Positions 49,664 through 56,989 of a DNA stretch of 64,000 bases are shown here, piece after piece. Origin of the DNA: Flavonifractor sp963557075 (lineage in GTDB: Bacteria; Bacillota; Clostridia; Oscillospirales; Oscillospiraceae); assembly GCA_963557075.1 (NCBI GenBank), contig CAUWDA010000004.1, positions 1 to 64,000 on the forward strand, given 5' to 3'. Every line of letters starts with the position of its first letter. Positions within the stretch are counted from its first letter, which is position 1. Below the pieces are notes generated by a model. That model made no database searches. It was not told where the DNA came from and saw nothing but the letters and a program-made list of their open reading frames with translations. Both the position numbers and the translations under genes were made by a program.

Positions 49664-50323
49664 GTGTTTTCCCTGACCCGACTCGGCGAGACCCTGCGGG
49701 CCTATCAGGCCCGCGACCCTGCGGCACGGAGCCGCCTGGAGATCTTTTTGCTCTACCCCGGCGTTCACGCCATGATCTACCACCGCTTCGCCCACTTCCT
49801 CTACCGGCACAAGCTGAAGTTCCTGGCCCGGTTCGTCAGCCAGTGGAGCCGGTTCTGGACGGGCATCGAGATCCATCCCGGGGCCCAAATCGGCCGCCGG
49901 TTCGTCATTGACCACGGCATGGGTATCGTCATCGGCGAGACCGCCGAGATCGGCGACGACTGCCTGATCTACCACGGCGTCACGCTGGGCGGCACTGGCA
50001 AGGACCAGGGCAAGCGCCACCCCACTCTGGGCAACAACGTGATGGTGTCCGCCGGGGCCAAGGTGCTTGGCCCCTTCAAGGTGGGGGATAACTCCCGCAT
50101 CGCCGCCAACGCGGTGGTGCTCAGCGAGATCCCGCCGGATGCCACTGCGGTGGGCGTACCCGCCCGGGTGGTGCGCATTGCCGGGGAGAAGGTGGATTAC
50201 GCCTCCTCTGTGGACCAGATCCATGTGACCGACCCGGTACAGAAAGAATTGCAGGCCATCAGTTCCCGCCTGGAGTGGCTGGAGCAGCTGATGGATGAGC
50301 AGGCCAGAAACCAAAATCAATAA
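49664..50323 (+). CDS. cysE: Serine O-acetyltransferase
   Basis: About 219 residues. It makes O-acetylserine, the first step of cysteine synthesis. The N-terminal helical part (ARDPAARSRLEIFLLYPGVHAMIYHRFAHFLY) is followed by a hexapeptide beta-helix with GIEIHPGAQIGRRFVIDHGMGIVIGETAEIGDD and HPTLGNNV. The start is unclear: GGAGGTG (49660-49666) best serves CTG 49673, while GTG 49664 gives the length usual for the family. ATG 49631 lies inside the T-box terminator and is unlikely. Confidence 0.93.
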   Translation: MFSLTRLGETLRAYQARDPAARSRLEIFLLYPGVHAMIYHRFAHFLYRHKLKFLARFVSQWSRFWTGIEIHPGAQIGRRFVIDHGMGIVIGETAEIGDDCLIYHGVTLGGTGKDQGKRHPTLGNNVMVSAGAKVLGPFKVGDNSRIAANAVVLSEIPPDATAVGVPARVVRIAGEKVDYASSVDQIHVTDPVQKELQAISSRLEWLEQLMDEQARNQNQ

Positions 50324-50336
50324 GGAGCGAACAACC

Positions 50337-51749
50337 ATGAAACTGTATAACTCCGCGACCCACAAAAAAGAAGAATTTGTACCCCATGTGCCCGGCAAGG
50401 TGGAAATGTACACCTGCGGCCCCACGGTGTACCACTTTGCCCATATCGGCAACCTGCGCAGCTATATCATGGAGGACGTGCTGGAGAAATTCCTCCGCTA
50501 CGAGGGCTACGACGTGAACCGGGTGATGAACATCACCGACGTGGGCCACCTGGCCTCCGACGCCGATACCGGCGAGGACAAGATGGTGAAGGGCGCCAAG
50601 CGGGAGCACAAGAGCGTGCTGGAGATCGCCCAGTTCTATACCGACGCCTTCTTCTCCGACTGCAAGAAGCTGAACATCAAGTACCCCGACGCGGTGCAGC
50701 CCGCCACCGGCATGATCGACGACTATATCAAGGTCATCACCAAGCTGATGGAGACCGGCTACGCCTACTTCGCCGGGGGCAACGTGTATTTTGATACCTC
50801 CAAGCTGAAGCGCTACTATGTGTTCAACGACCACGACCAGGAGGATCTGGCGGTGGGCGTCCGGGAGGGCGTGGAGGAGGATCTCAATAAGCGCAATAAG
50901 AACGACTTTGTGCTGTGGTTTACCAAATCCAAGTTTGAGGACCAGGCCCTGAAGTGGGACTCCCCCTGGGGCGTGGGCTATCCCGGCTGGCACATCGAAT
51001 GCTCCTGCATCTCCATGAAGTACAACGGGGAGCACCTGGATATCCACTGCGGCGGCATCGACAACGCCTTCCCCCACCACACCAATGAGATCGCCCAGTC
51101 CGAGTCCTATCTGGGGCATCCCTGGTGCAAATACTGGATGCACGTCCACCACCTGAACACCAACTCCGGCAAGATGAGCAAATCCAGCGGCGAGTTCCTC
51201 ACGGTCTCCCTGCTGGAGGAGAAGGGATACGACCCCCTGGTCTACCGCTTCTTCTGCCTCCAGTCCCACTACCGCAAGAGCCTGATCTTCTCCTGGGAGA
51301 ACCTGGACAACGCGAAGGTTGCCTACGACAAGCTGGTGAGCCGCGTCGCCGCCCTGTCCGACGGACCCGAGGCCGTGGATGAGGAGGCCGCCGCCAAGTA
51401 CAAGGCCGACTTCATTGAGGCGGTGGGCAACGATCTGAATAGCTCTCTGGGCGTTACCGCCGTGTACGACGTGCTCAAGGCCGACATCAATGACGCCACC
51501 AAGCGGGCCCTCATTGGCAGCTTTGACCAGGTGCTGGGTCTGGATCTGCTGGAGAAGGCCGCCGCCCTGCGGGAGAAGGCTGCCGCCCCGGTGGAGGGAG
51601 CCGAGGAGATCGAGGCCCTCATCGCCAAGAGGCTGGAGGCCAAGAAGGCCAAGGATTGGGCCGCCGCCGACGCTATCCGCGATCAGCTCAAGGCCATGGG
51701 CGTGGAGATCAAGGACAGCAAGGAAGGGACCACCTGGACCCGGGTATAA
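50337..51749 (+). CDS. cysS: Cysteinyl-tRNA synthetase
   Basis: 470 residues. It charges tRNA(Cys). Zinc-binding Cys in YTCGPTVYHFAHIGNLRSY with the HIGH equivalent HIGN, then WHIECSCISMKY and HHTNE. KMSKSSG is at about 280, and a DALR-type helical C-terminus follows. AAGGAG precedes the ATG. It is the second gene after the T-box, 13 bp behind cysE, so cysteine synthesis and charging are controlled together. Confidence 0.97.
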   Translation: MKLYNSATHKKEEFVPHVPGKVEMYTCGPTVYHFAHIGNLRSYIMEDVLEKFLRYEGYDVNRVMNITDVGHLASDADTGEDKMVKGAKREHKSVLEIAQFYTDAFFSDCKKLNIKYPDAVQPATGMIDDYIKVITKLMETGYAYFAGGNVYFDTSKLKRYYVFNDHDQEDLAVGVREGVEEDLNKRNKNDFVLWFTKSKFEDQALKWDSPWGVGYPGWHIECSCISMKYNGEHLDIHCGGIDNAFPHHTNEIAQSESYLGHPWCKYWMHVHHLNTNSGKMSKSSGEFLTVSLLEEKGYDPLVYRFFCLQSHYRKSLIFSWENLDNAKVAYDKLVSRVAALSDGPEAVDEEAAAKYKADFIEAVGNDLNSSLGVTAVYDVLKADINDATKRALIGSFDQVLGLDLLEKAAALREKAAAPVEGAEEIEALIAKRLEAKKAKDWAAADAIRDQLKAMGVEIKDSKEGTTWTRV

Positions 51750-51773
51750 CGATATCACAGAACGAATGGTCGG

Positions 51774-51810
51774 AGGGCCTGCCGCGTCTGACGCGGCAGG
51801 CCCTCTTTTT
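51774..51810 (+). terminator. Terminator of cysE-cysS
   Basis: AGGGCCTGCCGCG (51774-51786) pairs with CGCGGCAGGCCCT (51792-51804), then CTTTTT. Confidence 0.9.
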
Positions 51811-51824
51811 GGAATAAATGAAAA

Positions 51825-51884
51825 CTGACCTTATAAAATAGATAAAAAGTGATACTTTTAAAAAGGTCAGAAAGGAATTATACT
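51825..51884 (+). promoter_or_regulatory. AT-rich leader with inverted repeat before the ECF S-component
   Basis: CTGACCTT (51825-51832) can pair with AAGGTCAG (51863-51870), and TATACT at 51879 is a plausible -10. The spacer between the arms is AT-rich, unlike the surroundings. I could not match it to a known riboswitch class. Confidence 0.35.
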
Positions 51885-51924
51885 GGAAGCACAGATCAAA
51901 AAAACAGAAAGAGGGCGTTCCAGT

Positions 51925-52503
51925 ATGGCAAAGCAAACAACCAGACGCATGGTGATGGCGGCGCTGCTGGCGGCACTGACCACCGCCGCTACAATGGTGA
52001 TCCGGATCCCCACCCCCACCCTGGGATACATCCACCTGGGAGACGGCATGGTGCTCATCTGCGGCATTTTGCTGGGCCCCGGGCTGGGCGCGGCGGCGGC
52101 GGGCATCGGTTCCATGCTGGCCGACCTGTTTGCCGGCTATATGGCGTGGGTGCCGGGCACCTTCGCCATCAAGGCGCTGACCGCACTGACGGGCGGGCTG
52201 CTCTACCGGCTTCTGCTGCGGTGGGAGCACCTGCCCACGCCGCTGCGGGTGCTGCTGTGCGGCGTTCCGGCGGAAGCGGTGATGGTGGCGGGCTATTTCC
52301 TCTATGAGGTGGGCATGATGGCGGTGAGCGGCAGCTCCCTGGCCGCCGCCTCCGCCGCGGTGCTTGTGGGCGTGCCCTTCAACGTGGTGCAGGGCCTGGC
52401 GGGCGTAGTGGTGTGCGCGGTGCTGCTGCCGGTGCTCAGCCACGCGGGGATCGGCGGAGTGCGGCGCAGGAACGCGGCGGAGCAGGCGAGACAGCAGTCC
52501 TGA
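51925..52503 (+). CDS. ECF transporter S component
   Basis: 192-residue membrane protein with about six helices. MVMAALLAALTTAATMVIRIPTPTLGYIHLGDGMVLICGILLGPGLGAAAAGIGSMLADLFAGY is the pattern of substrate-binding S components, and a small alanine motif near the start contacts the T component. The vitamin or metabolite is not readable; no A/T components are nearby, so it would use a shared energising module. Start at 51925, with no strong Shine-Dalgarno (AGAGGG). Confidence 0.88.
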   Translation: MAKQTTRRMVMAALLAALTTAATMVIRIPTPTLGYIHLGDGMVLICGILLGPGLGAAAAGIGSMLADLFAGYMAWVPGTFAIKALTALTGGLLYRLLLRWEHLPTPLRVLLCGVPAEAVMVAGYFLYEVGMMAVSGSSLAAASAAVLVGVPFNVVQGLAGVVVCAVLLPVLSHAGIGGVRRRNAAEQARQQS

Positions 52504-52534
52504 CCTGCCGGCACAGAGCCCGGATGCAATGGCA

Positions 52535-52693
52535 TAAAACTTCATGAGCCAAGAGCGTACCGTGAAAGCGGGCAAAAACTTGCGGCGCATGAAGTTTTAT
52601 CCGCAGATGGGCCGTCCCGGCCCATGCGCTTTGATCTCATGGCCGTGCCGCCGAAAGCGGCACATGACCAAGTTTGCTATGCGTTTGCATAGC
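52535..52693. repeat. Array of nested palindromes
   Basis: ATAAAACTTCATG (from about 52534) pairs with CATGAAGTTTTAT (to about 52601) around a 45-nt insert. It is followed by GATGGGCC/GGCCCATG, GTGCCGC/GCGGCAC with CGAAA loop, and TTTGCTATGC/GCATAGCAAA. No protein is encoded. It differs in sequence from the elements at nfo and efp. Confidence 0.7.
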
Positions 52694-52727
52694 AAAAAAG
52701 CTGCCCGGCTCCGGGCAGCTTTTTTTA
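52694..52727. terminator. Bidirectional terminator
   Basis: AAAAAAGCTGCCCGG (52694-52708) pairs with CCGGGCAGCTTTTTT (52711-52725). It ends the ECF gene and the convergent bcp gene. Confidence 0.9.
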
Positions 52728-52741
52728 TGGTCGTGGGGGAG

Positions 52742-53200
52742 TCAGCCCTGTAGTCCGGCCAGGACGTCGGCGGCGTTGGTGTCCGCCTTCACCTTAGGCA
52801 TCGCCTGTTCGATGACGCCGTCCGGGCCGATGACGAAGGTGGTGCGGACCACACCCATGCTTACCTTGCCGTAGTTCTTCTTCTCCTGCCAGACGCCGTA
52901 GGCCTGGATGGCGGTGAGCTCCGGGTCGGAGAGGAGCAGGAAGGGCAGCGCGTACTTCTGGGCGAACTTCTGGTGAGAGGCCACAGAGTCCTTGCTGATG
53001 CCGATGACCACGGTGTCCAGCGCGCAGAATGCGTCATAGGCGGCGGCGTAGCCGCAGGCCTGCTTGGTGCAGCCGGGGGTGTTGTCCCGGGGATAGAAGT
53101 AGAGCACCACCCGCTTGCCCAGGAAACTGGACAGGGTGATAAGGTTGCCGTCCTGATCCGGCAGGGTAAAGTCCGGCGCTTTGGTTCCGACTTCCAGCAT
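52742..53200 (-). CDS. bcp: Thiol peroxidase (BCP-type peroxiredoxin)
   Basis: 152 residues. It reduces peroxides using thioredoxin. Peroxidatic Cys in DNTPGCTKQACG with the resolving Cys five residues later, as in two-cysteine BCPs; the thioredoxin-fold start is APDFTLPDQDGNLITLSSF. AAGGAGG lies within the end of yaaA, so the two peroxide-defence genes form one operon. Confidence 0.95.
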   Translation of the reverse strand: MLEVGTKAPDFTLPDQDGNLITLSSFLGKRVVLYFYPRDNTPGCTKQACGYAAAYDAFCALDTVVIGISKDSVASHQKFAQKYALPFLLLSDPELTAIQAYGVWQEKKNYGKVSMGVVRTTFVIGPDGVIEQAMPKVKADTNAADVLAGLQG

Positions 53201-53201
53201 A

Positions 53202-53951
53202 TCAGAGTTCCTCCTTCAAAAAAACAGCGTTTTGCGGGTTGGAAAAGGTGGGGGAGAAGCGGAAGCCCAGGCGGTCAAAGGCCCGCAGGTCCTCCGGATA
53301 CTGTGCGCCCGTCTCCGCCATCCAGCGCACCATTTCGCCCCGGGCCATTTTGCACAAGGTGCCCTTTTCCACCACCTTGTCCCCCTTGCGCTCCCCAAAG
53401 GTGCAGGTCAGCACCCGGACGCCGGCGGGCAGATGGGGAAGCACCGCCCTGCTGTACTCCTTGGAGGCCAGATCGATCACCAGGTCGGTCTCCTCCGCTA
53501 CTGCCCGGGCCAGCTTGTCCCCCCAGAAGGCGTACAGATCCTTCCTGCCGTCCACAGACAGGGGAGCGGCCATCTCCAGCCGGTAGGGCGTTACGCCGTC
53601 AAAGGGCCGCAGCAGGCCGTAGAACCCGGAGAGGATGCGCAGATGCGCCTGGAGGTAGGCCAGAGCGCCCCGGTCCAGGACGCCGGGGGCCATATAGCGG
53701 TACTGGATGCCCTCATAGGAGAGAATGGCGGGAGTGAGCTGCCGGTGCAGGTCCATGCCGGTCAGGCGCTCCAGGTTGAGGGCGGCAATGGAGTCGTTGC
53801 ATTTCCACAGCGCTTGGAGCTGGGGGGCCGTCATAGCCCGCAGCGCGGCAAGTAGCCGCTGGGTCTCCGGAAGAAAGGCGGGGAGACCGGCGGGAGCGAG
53901 ACTGTCGGTATCCACCCGCATTTTTTTGGCGGGGGAGATGAGGATACGCAT
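53202..53951 (-). CDS. yaaA: Peroxide stress protein YaaA
   Basis: 249 residues, DUF328/UPF0246. ILISPAKKM opens the protein. LSGFYGLLRPFDGVTPYRLEMAAPL and the closing LDRLGFRF-like AFDRLGFRFSPTFSNPQNAVF are family signatures. In E. coli it lowers free iron and binds DNA during peroxide stress. AAGGAGG precedes ATG 53951. It is followed by bcp one base later. Confidence 0.95.
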   Translation of the reverse strand: MRILISPAKKMRVDTDSLAPAGLPAFLPETQRLLAALRAMTAPQLQALWKCNDSIAALNLERLTGMDLHRQLTPAILSYEGIQYRYMAPGVLDRGALAYLQAHLRILSGFYGLLRPFDGVTPYRLEMAAPLSVDGRKDLYAFWGDKLARAVAEETDLVIDLASKEYSRAVLPHLPAGVRVLTCTFGERKGDKVVEKGTLCKMARGEMVRWMAETGAQYPEDLRAFDRLGFRFSPTFSNPQNAVFLKEEL

Positions 53952-53986
53952 GGCGGGCCTCCTTGCTGTAAAACTGGGATGCCCTC

Positions 53987-53995
53987 ATTATACCA
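53987..53995 (-). promoter_or_regulatory. Extended -10 element of yaaA-bcp
   Basis: TGGTATAAT on the minus strand, 36 bp before yaaA. The -35 is weak. The element forms one arm of the adjacent branched palindrome. Confidence 0.5.
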
Positions 53996-54165
53996 TGACG
54001 GCAAGCGGTTTCACCGCTTGGTCGCCGGGAATCCGGCAGAAGCCGGCTCTGCCGGATTGGTCATGGTGTAACAAGCACAGTGCGCGGTCTTTCACCGCGC
54101 CCCGCCGCCGGAAAGGCGGCCACAAACAGCAGGGCTGTTTGTACTGCGCTTATTATATCATGGTT
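53988..54165. repeat. Two multi-branched palindromic structures
   Basis: First: TTATACCATGAC (53988-53999) pairs, with one G-T, with GTCATGGTGTAA (54060-54071) around two perfect hairpins, CAAGCGG/CCGCTTG and AATCCGGCAGA/TCTGCCGGATT. Second: AAGCACAGT pairs with ACTGCGCTT around three hairpins, GCGCGGT/ACCGCGC, CCGCC/GGCGG and ACAAACAGC/GCTGTTTGT. The outer motif ATTATACCATG recurs as ATTATATCATGG at the right end. No gene is encoded in this 360-bp divergent gap. Confidence 0.75.
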
Positions 54166-54222
54166 TTTATGGGGTGCAAGGGGGTAGGGCGGCAGCCGGG
54201 GAAGAAAATGGAGGCGGGCGGG

Positions 54223-54252
54223 TTGACAGCGGGGGTGGGCTGGGGCTACAAT
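54223..54252 (+). promoter_or_regulatory. Promoter of lrgAB
   Basis: TTGACA, 18-bp spacer, TACAAT. A GGACCGG/CCGGTCC hairpin followed by TTAAAT lies in the leader. Confidence 0.7.
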
Positions 54253-54310
54253 GGGGCCTGTTGGACCGGGGCTGCCGGTCCTTAAATCCGGATGAGAGGC
54301 GAAATGATCG

Positions 54311-54679
54311 ATGAAACTGCTCTGTCAATTTGGCGTGATCTTCGGGGTGTGCTGGGTGAGCCAGATCCTGGAGCGCCTGCTGCCCTTTCCCTTCCCTGCC
54401 AGCGTGATCGGCATGGTGCTGCTTTTTATCCTGCTTGCCACCGGGCTGCTGAAGCTGGAGCACGTGCGGGAGAAGGCGGATTTTCTGCTGGCCAACATGG
54501 CCTTCTTTTTCCTGCCTGCCGGCGTCAGTGTGATGAACTACTTTGACGTGCTGGGCGGTGCCCTGGTGCCCCTGCTGGTCATCTGCCTGGTGACCACCGT
54601 GCTGGTATTTGGCGCGACAGCGCTGAGCATCAAGCTCACCCTGCGCCTGATGGGAAGGAGGAAGGACCGAAATGGCTGA
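54311..54679 (+). CDS. lrgA: CidA/LrgA family protein
   Basis: 122 residues, four transmembrane helices. ILERLLPFPFPASVIGMVLLFILLATGLLKLEHV and ANMAFFFLPAGVSVMNYFD are LrgA/CidA signatures. Members act as holin-like proteins or as pyruvate transport partners with LrgB. The stop overlaps the lrgB start by 8 bp. Confidence 0.92.
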   Translation: MKLLCQFGVIFGVCWVSQILERLLPFPFPASVIGMVLLFILLATGLLKLEHVREKADFLLANMAFFFLPAGVSVMNYFDVLGGALVPLLVICLVTTVLVFGATALSIKLTLRLMGRRKDRNG

Positions 54680-55352
54680 GTGGACCAATTCCCCGTTCTT
54701 TGGCGTGGCCCTCAGTGTGGCGGCCTTCTGGATCGGGGTGAAGCTGCAAAAAAAGACGGGGCTGGTGCTGTGTAACCCGCTGCTGGTGGCGGTGACTCTG
54801 GTGGTGGGGGTATTGCTGGTCCTGGGGATCCCATACGAGCATTATAACCAGGGCGGCAGTCTGATCAATCTGTTTCTTGCCCCTGCTACAGCCTGCCTGG
54901 CGGTGGCCATCTACAGCAAGGTGCGCTTGCTGAAGGAGAACTGGCTGCCCATTTTGGTGGGGTGCGCGGTGGGCTCGGCGGTGTCCATGGGCAGTGTGTT
55001 GGGCCTGTGCCGGCTCTTCCGGCTGGACGAGGTCATGGCGGCCTCTCTGCTGCCCAAGTCGGTGACCACCCCTATCGCGGTCAGTGTCTCCCAGGCCCAC
55101 GGCGGAATCCCGTCCATCACGGTGGTGGCGGTGCTCCTCACCGGGATCATGGGCAGCATCCTGGCCCCTCTGCTGATCCGTCTGTTCCGGGTGAAGGACC
55201 CGGTGGTTGCCGGTCTGTCCATCGGCGCCTGCTCCCACGCGATCGGTACCTCCAAGGCCCTGGAGCTGGGGGAGACGGAGGGCGCTATGAGCGGTCTGGC
55301 CATCGGCGTGTGCGGCCTGGTCACCGTGATCTTTTCTCTGGTCCTGCTGTAA
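54672..55352 (+). CDS. lrgB: LrgB family protein
   Basis: 226 residues with about seven helices. PLLVAVTLVVGVLLVLGIPYEHYNQGG, LLPKSVTTPIAVSVSQAHGGIPSITVVAVLLTGIMG and the terminal SHAIGTSKALELGETEGAMSGLAIGVCGLVT are family signatures. Translation is coupled with lrgA. A terminator follows. Confidence 0.93.
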   Translation: MAEWTNSPFFGVALSVAAFWIGVKLQKKTGLVLCNPLLVAVTLVVGVLLVLGIPYEHYNQGGSLINLFLAPATACLAVAIYSKVRLLKENWLPILVGCAVGSAVSMGSVLGLCRLFRLDEVMAASLLPKSVTTPIAVSVSQAHGGIPSITVVAVLLTGIMGSILAPLLIRLFRVKDPVVAGLSIGACSHAIGTSKALELGETEGAMSGLAIGVCGLVTVIFSLVLL

Positions 55353-55388
55353 AAAAAGACGTGCTGCCGGCGCAGCACGTCTTTTTTT
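55351..55388. terminator. Bidirectional terminator
   Basis: AAAAAAAGACGTGCTG (55351-55366) pairs with CAGCACGTCTTTTTTT (55373-55388), between convergent lrgB and the HdeD-like gene. Confidence 0.9.
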
Positions 55389-55971
55389 ACAGGTCGATGG
55401 GGTCCACATCCACCGGATGAGTCTTGCGGTACTCCTTGCCCCAGTGGGAGAGCTGGAAAAGGGTCCAGAGGTCGGAGCCGCCGGCGTATACCAGAACCGC
55501 GCCGATGACCCGGAAGAGCGCGGCCTCGCTGAGCAGAGGGTGGAACACCACAAAGATGCCCAGAGCGGTGGAGACGAGGGAGAGGATCAGATTCACGTTC
55601 CAGCGGGAGAAATCCATCCGGTGGAGTTCCAGGGTGCGCTTGAGGTTGAGCAGGCCGTCAATGGCAATATACAGGCCCAGGATCACAGGGATGATGCTCT
55701 GGATCAGAGGGGGATAGAGGACCATGACGGCGCCAACCGCCAGGGCCACGATGCCCAGGAACAGTTCCAGGAGGGCACCGCCCCTGCGGTCCTCGCTGCG
55801 GTAGAAGCCGATCACGGTGAACAGCCCGTAGAGCAGCAGGATGGCGCCGAAGGCATAGCAGATCAGATCCATGACGGTGTTGGGCCACAGCAGCAGAACG
55901 ACGCCCAGCAGCAGATAGAGTACAGAGAGGAACACGAAACTGACGGACATATTTTTCAGACGCTCTTTCAT
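55387..55971 (-). CDS. HdeD/DUF308 family membrane protein
   Basis: 194 residues with six hydrophobic helices in three pairs, the DUF308 repeat pattern (LYLLLGVVLLLWPNTVMDLICYAFGAILLLYG; ELFLGIVALAVGAVMVLYPPLIQSIIPVILGLYIAIDGLLN). E. coli HdeD is linked to acid stress; the role here is unknown. The start at 55971 follows AAAGGTGG. It is the last gene of a three-gene minus-strand run. Confidence 0.88.
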   Translation of the reverse strand: MKERLKNMSVSFVFLSVLYLLLGVVLLLWPNTVMDLICYAFGAILLLYGLFTVIGFYRSEDRRGGALLELFLGIVALAVGAVMVLYPPLIQSIIPVILGLYIAIDGLLNLKRTLELHRMDFSRWNVNLILSLVSTALGIFVVFHPLLSEAALFRVIGAVLVYAGGSDLWTLFQLSHWGKEYRKTHPVDVDPIDL

Positions 55972-55992
55972 AAAAACCACCTTTCCTGCCCC

Positions 55993-56478
55993 TTACAGTT
56001 CAGGGGCCTGCCAACCTTTGCACACATCGACCCAGCCGGCGCTGCCGGACAGCCGGGCCAGCTCCTCGCAGCTGAGTTCCACGGCGGAAGCGGCGTTCCC
56101 GGCGGCGGGATAGATGATGTCGAACCGCCGGAGAGAGACGTCCAGATAGGTGACGGTATCGGGGGACACAATGCCGAAGGGGCATACGCCGCCGATCTCA
56201 TGACCGGTGAAGGCCACCACCTGCTCCGGGGTGAGCATGGTGGCTTTGTGGTGAAATGTGGCCTTGAATTTGGCGTTGTCGATCCTGGCGTCACCGGCGC
56301 ACACAAGGAGCAGAGCCCCCTCCCCGTGGACGAAGGAGAGGGTCTTGGCGATGCGGGCAGGCTCGCATCCGACGGCCTGGGCAGCCAGCTCCACCGTGGC
56401 GCTGGAGACATCGAATTCCCGGATACGGTCCTCATACCCCTGCTGGCGCAGGTAGAGACGGCCCGTTTCGATGGACAT
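55993..56478 (-). CDS. YbaK/EbsC family aminoacyl-tRNA deacylase-like protein
   Basis: 161 residues. The fold edits mischarged tRNAs, chiefly Cys- or Ala-tRNA(Pro). CEPARIAKTLSFV keeps the catalytic lysine, and GDARIDNAKFKATF, MLTPEQVVAFTGHEIGGVCPFGI and VELSCEELARL are characteristic. It follows the thioesterase gene by two bases and overlaps in transcription. Confidence 0.92.
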   Translation of the reverse strand: MSIETGRLYLRQQGYEDRIREFDVSSATVELAAQAVGCEPARIAKTLSFVHGEGALLLVCAGDARIDNAKFKATFHHKATMLTPEQVVAFTGHEIGGVCPFGIVSPDTVTYLDVSLRRFDIIYPAAGNAASAVELSCEELARLSGSAGWVDVCKGWQAPEL

Positions 56479-56480
56479 GT

Positions 56481-56876
56481 TCAGCAGCCTTCTTTCTTGG
56501 CCTGGGCCTTGGCCAGGAAGCGGTCAGCCTGGATGATGAAACGCTGATGCTCCCCCTTGCCGATGGGACCGGCTTCGTCGTAGGCAGTCACGGAATAGGT
56601 CAGCTTGCGGCCCTCGACGGCGGTGAGCTCCGCCTCGGCCCACACCCGCATCCCCACCGGGGTAGCGGCGTCGTGGGACACGTTGAGCAGGGTGCCCACC
56701 GTGCCCTGCCCCTCCTCCAGCTGGGCCTGTACCGCGTTGACAGCGGCGTTCTCCATCAGGGCGATCATGGCAGGGGTGGCAAAGACGGGCACAAGGCCGC
56801 TGCCCACTGCGGCGGCGGTATTTTCAGCGGTGACGGTCGTTTCGGCACGGCCTTTCATTCCAACGGAAAGTGACAT
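56481..56876 (-). CDS. FlK-like hot-dog thioesterase
   Basis: 131 residues. MKGRAETTVTAENTAAAVGSGLVPVFATPAMIALMENAAVNAV, TVGTLLNVSHDAATPVGMRV and GEHQRFIIQADRF are typical of the fluoroacetyl-CoA-thioesterase-like hot-dog family, with Thr/Glu/His in catalytic position. Natural substrate unknown. ATG 56876 follows AAGGAGCC; an upstream ATG at 56912 lacks a site. It is the first gene of the run. Confidence 0.88.
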   Translation of the reverse strand: MSLSVGMKGRAETTVTAENTAAAVGSGLVPVFATPAMIALMENAAVNAVQAQLEEGQGTVGTLLNVSHDAATPVGMRVWAEAELTAVEGRKLTYSVTAYDEAGPIGKGEHQRFIIQADRFLAKAQAKKEGC

Positions 56877-56917
56877 AGATATGGCTCCTTCTCTGTAAAA
56901 GAATTCGTTCAAACGTC

Positions 56918-56946
56918 ATTTTACCGCACTTCATCAGGAAAGGCAA
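56918..56946 (-). promoter_or_regulatory. Promoter of the thioesterase operon
   Basis: TTGCCT, 17-bp spacer, TAAAAT on the minus strand, about 40 bp before the start at 56876. Confidence 0.7.
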
Positions 56947-56949
56947 GCA

Positions 56950-56977
56950 GAAAGCCGCGCCTGACGGCGCGGCTTTC
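56950..56977 (-). terminator. Terminator of potABCD
   Basis: GAAAGCCGCGCC pairs with GGCGCGGCTTTC (loop TGAC on the plus strand), 13 bp after the potD stop. The following T-run is weak and overlaps the next promoter. Confidence 0.65.
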
Positions 56978-56989
56978 CGGTGTGTTGAT

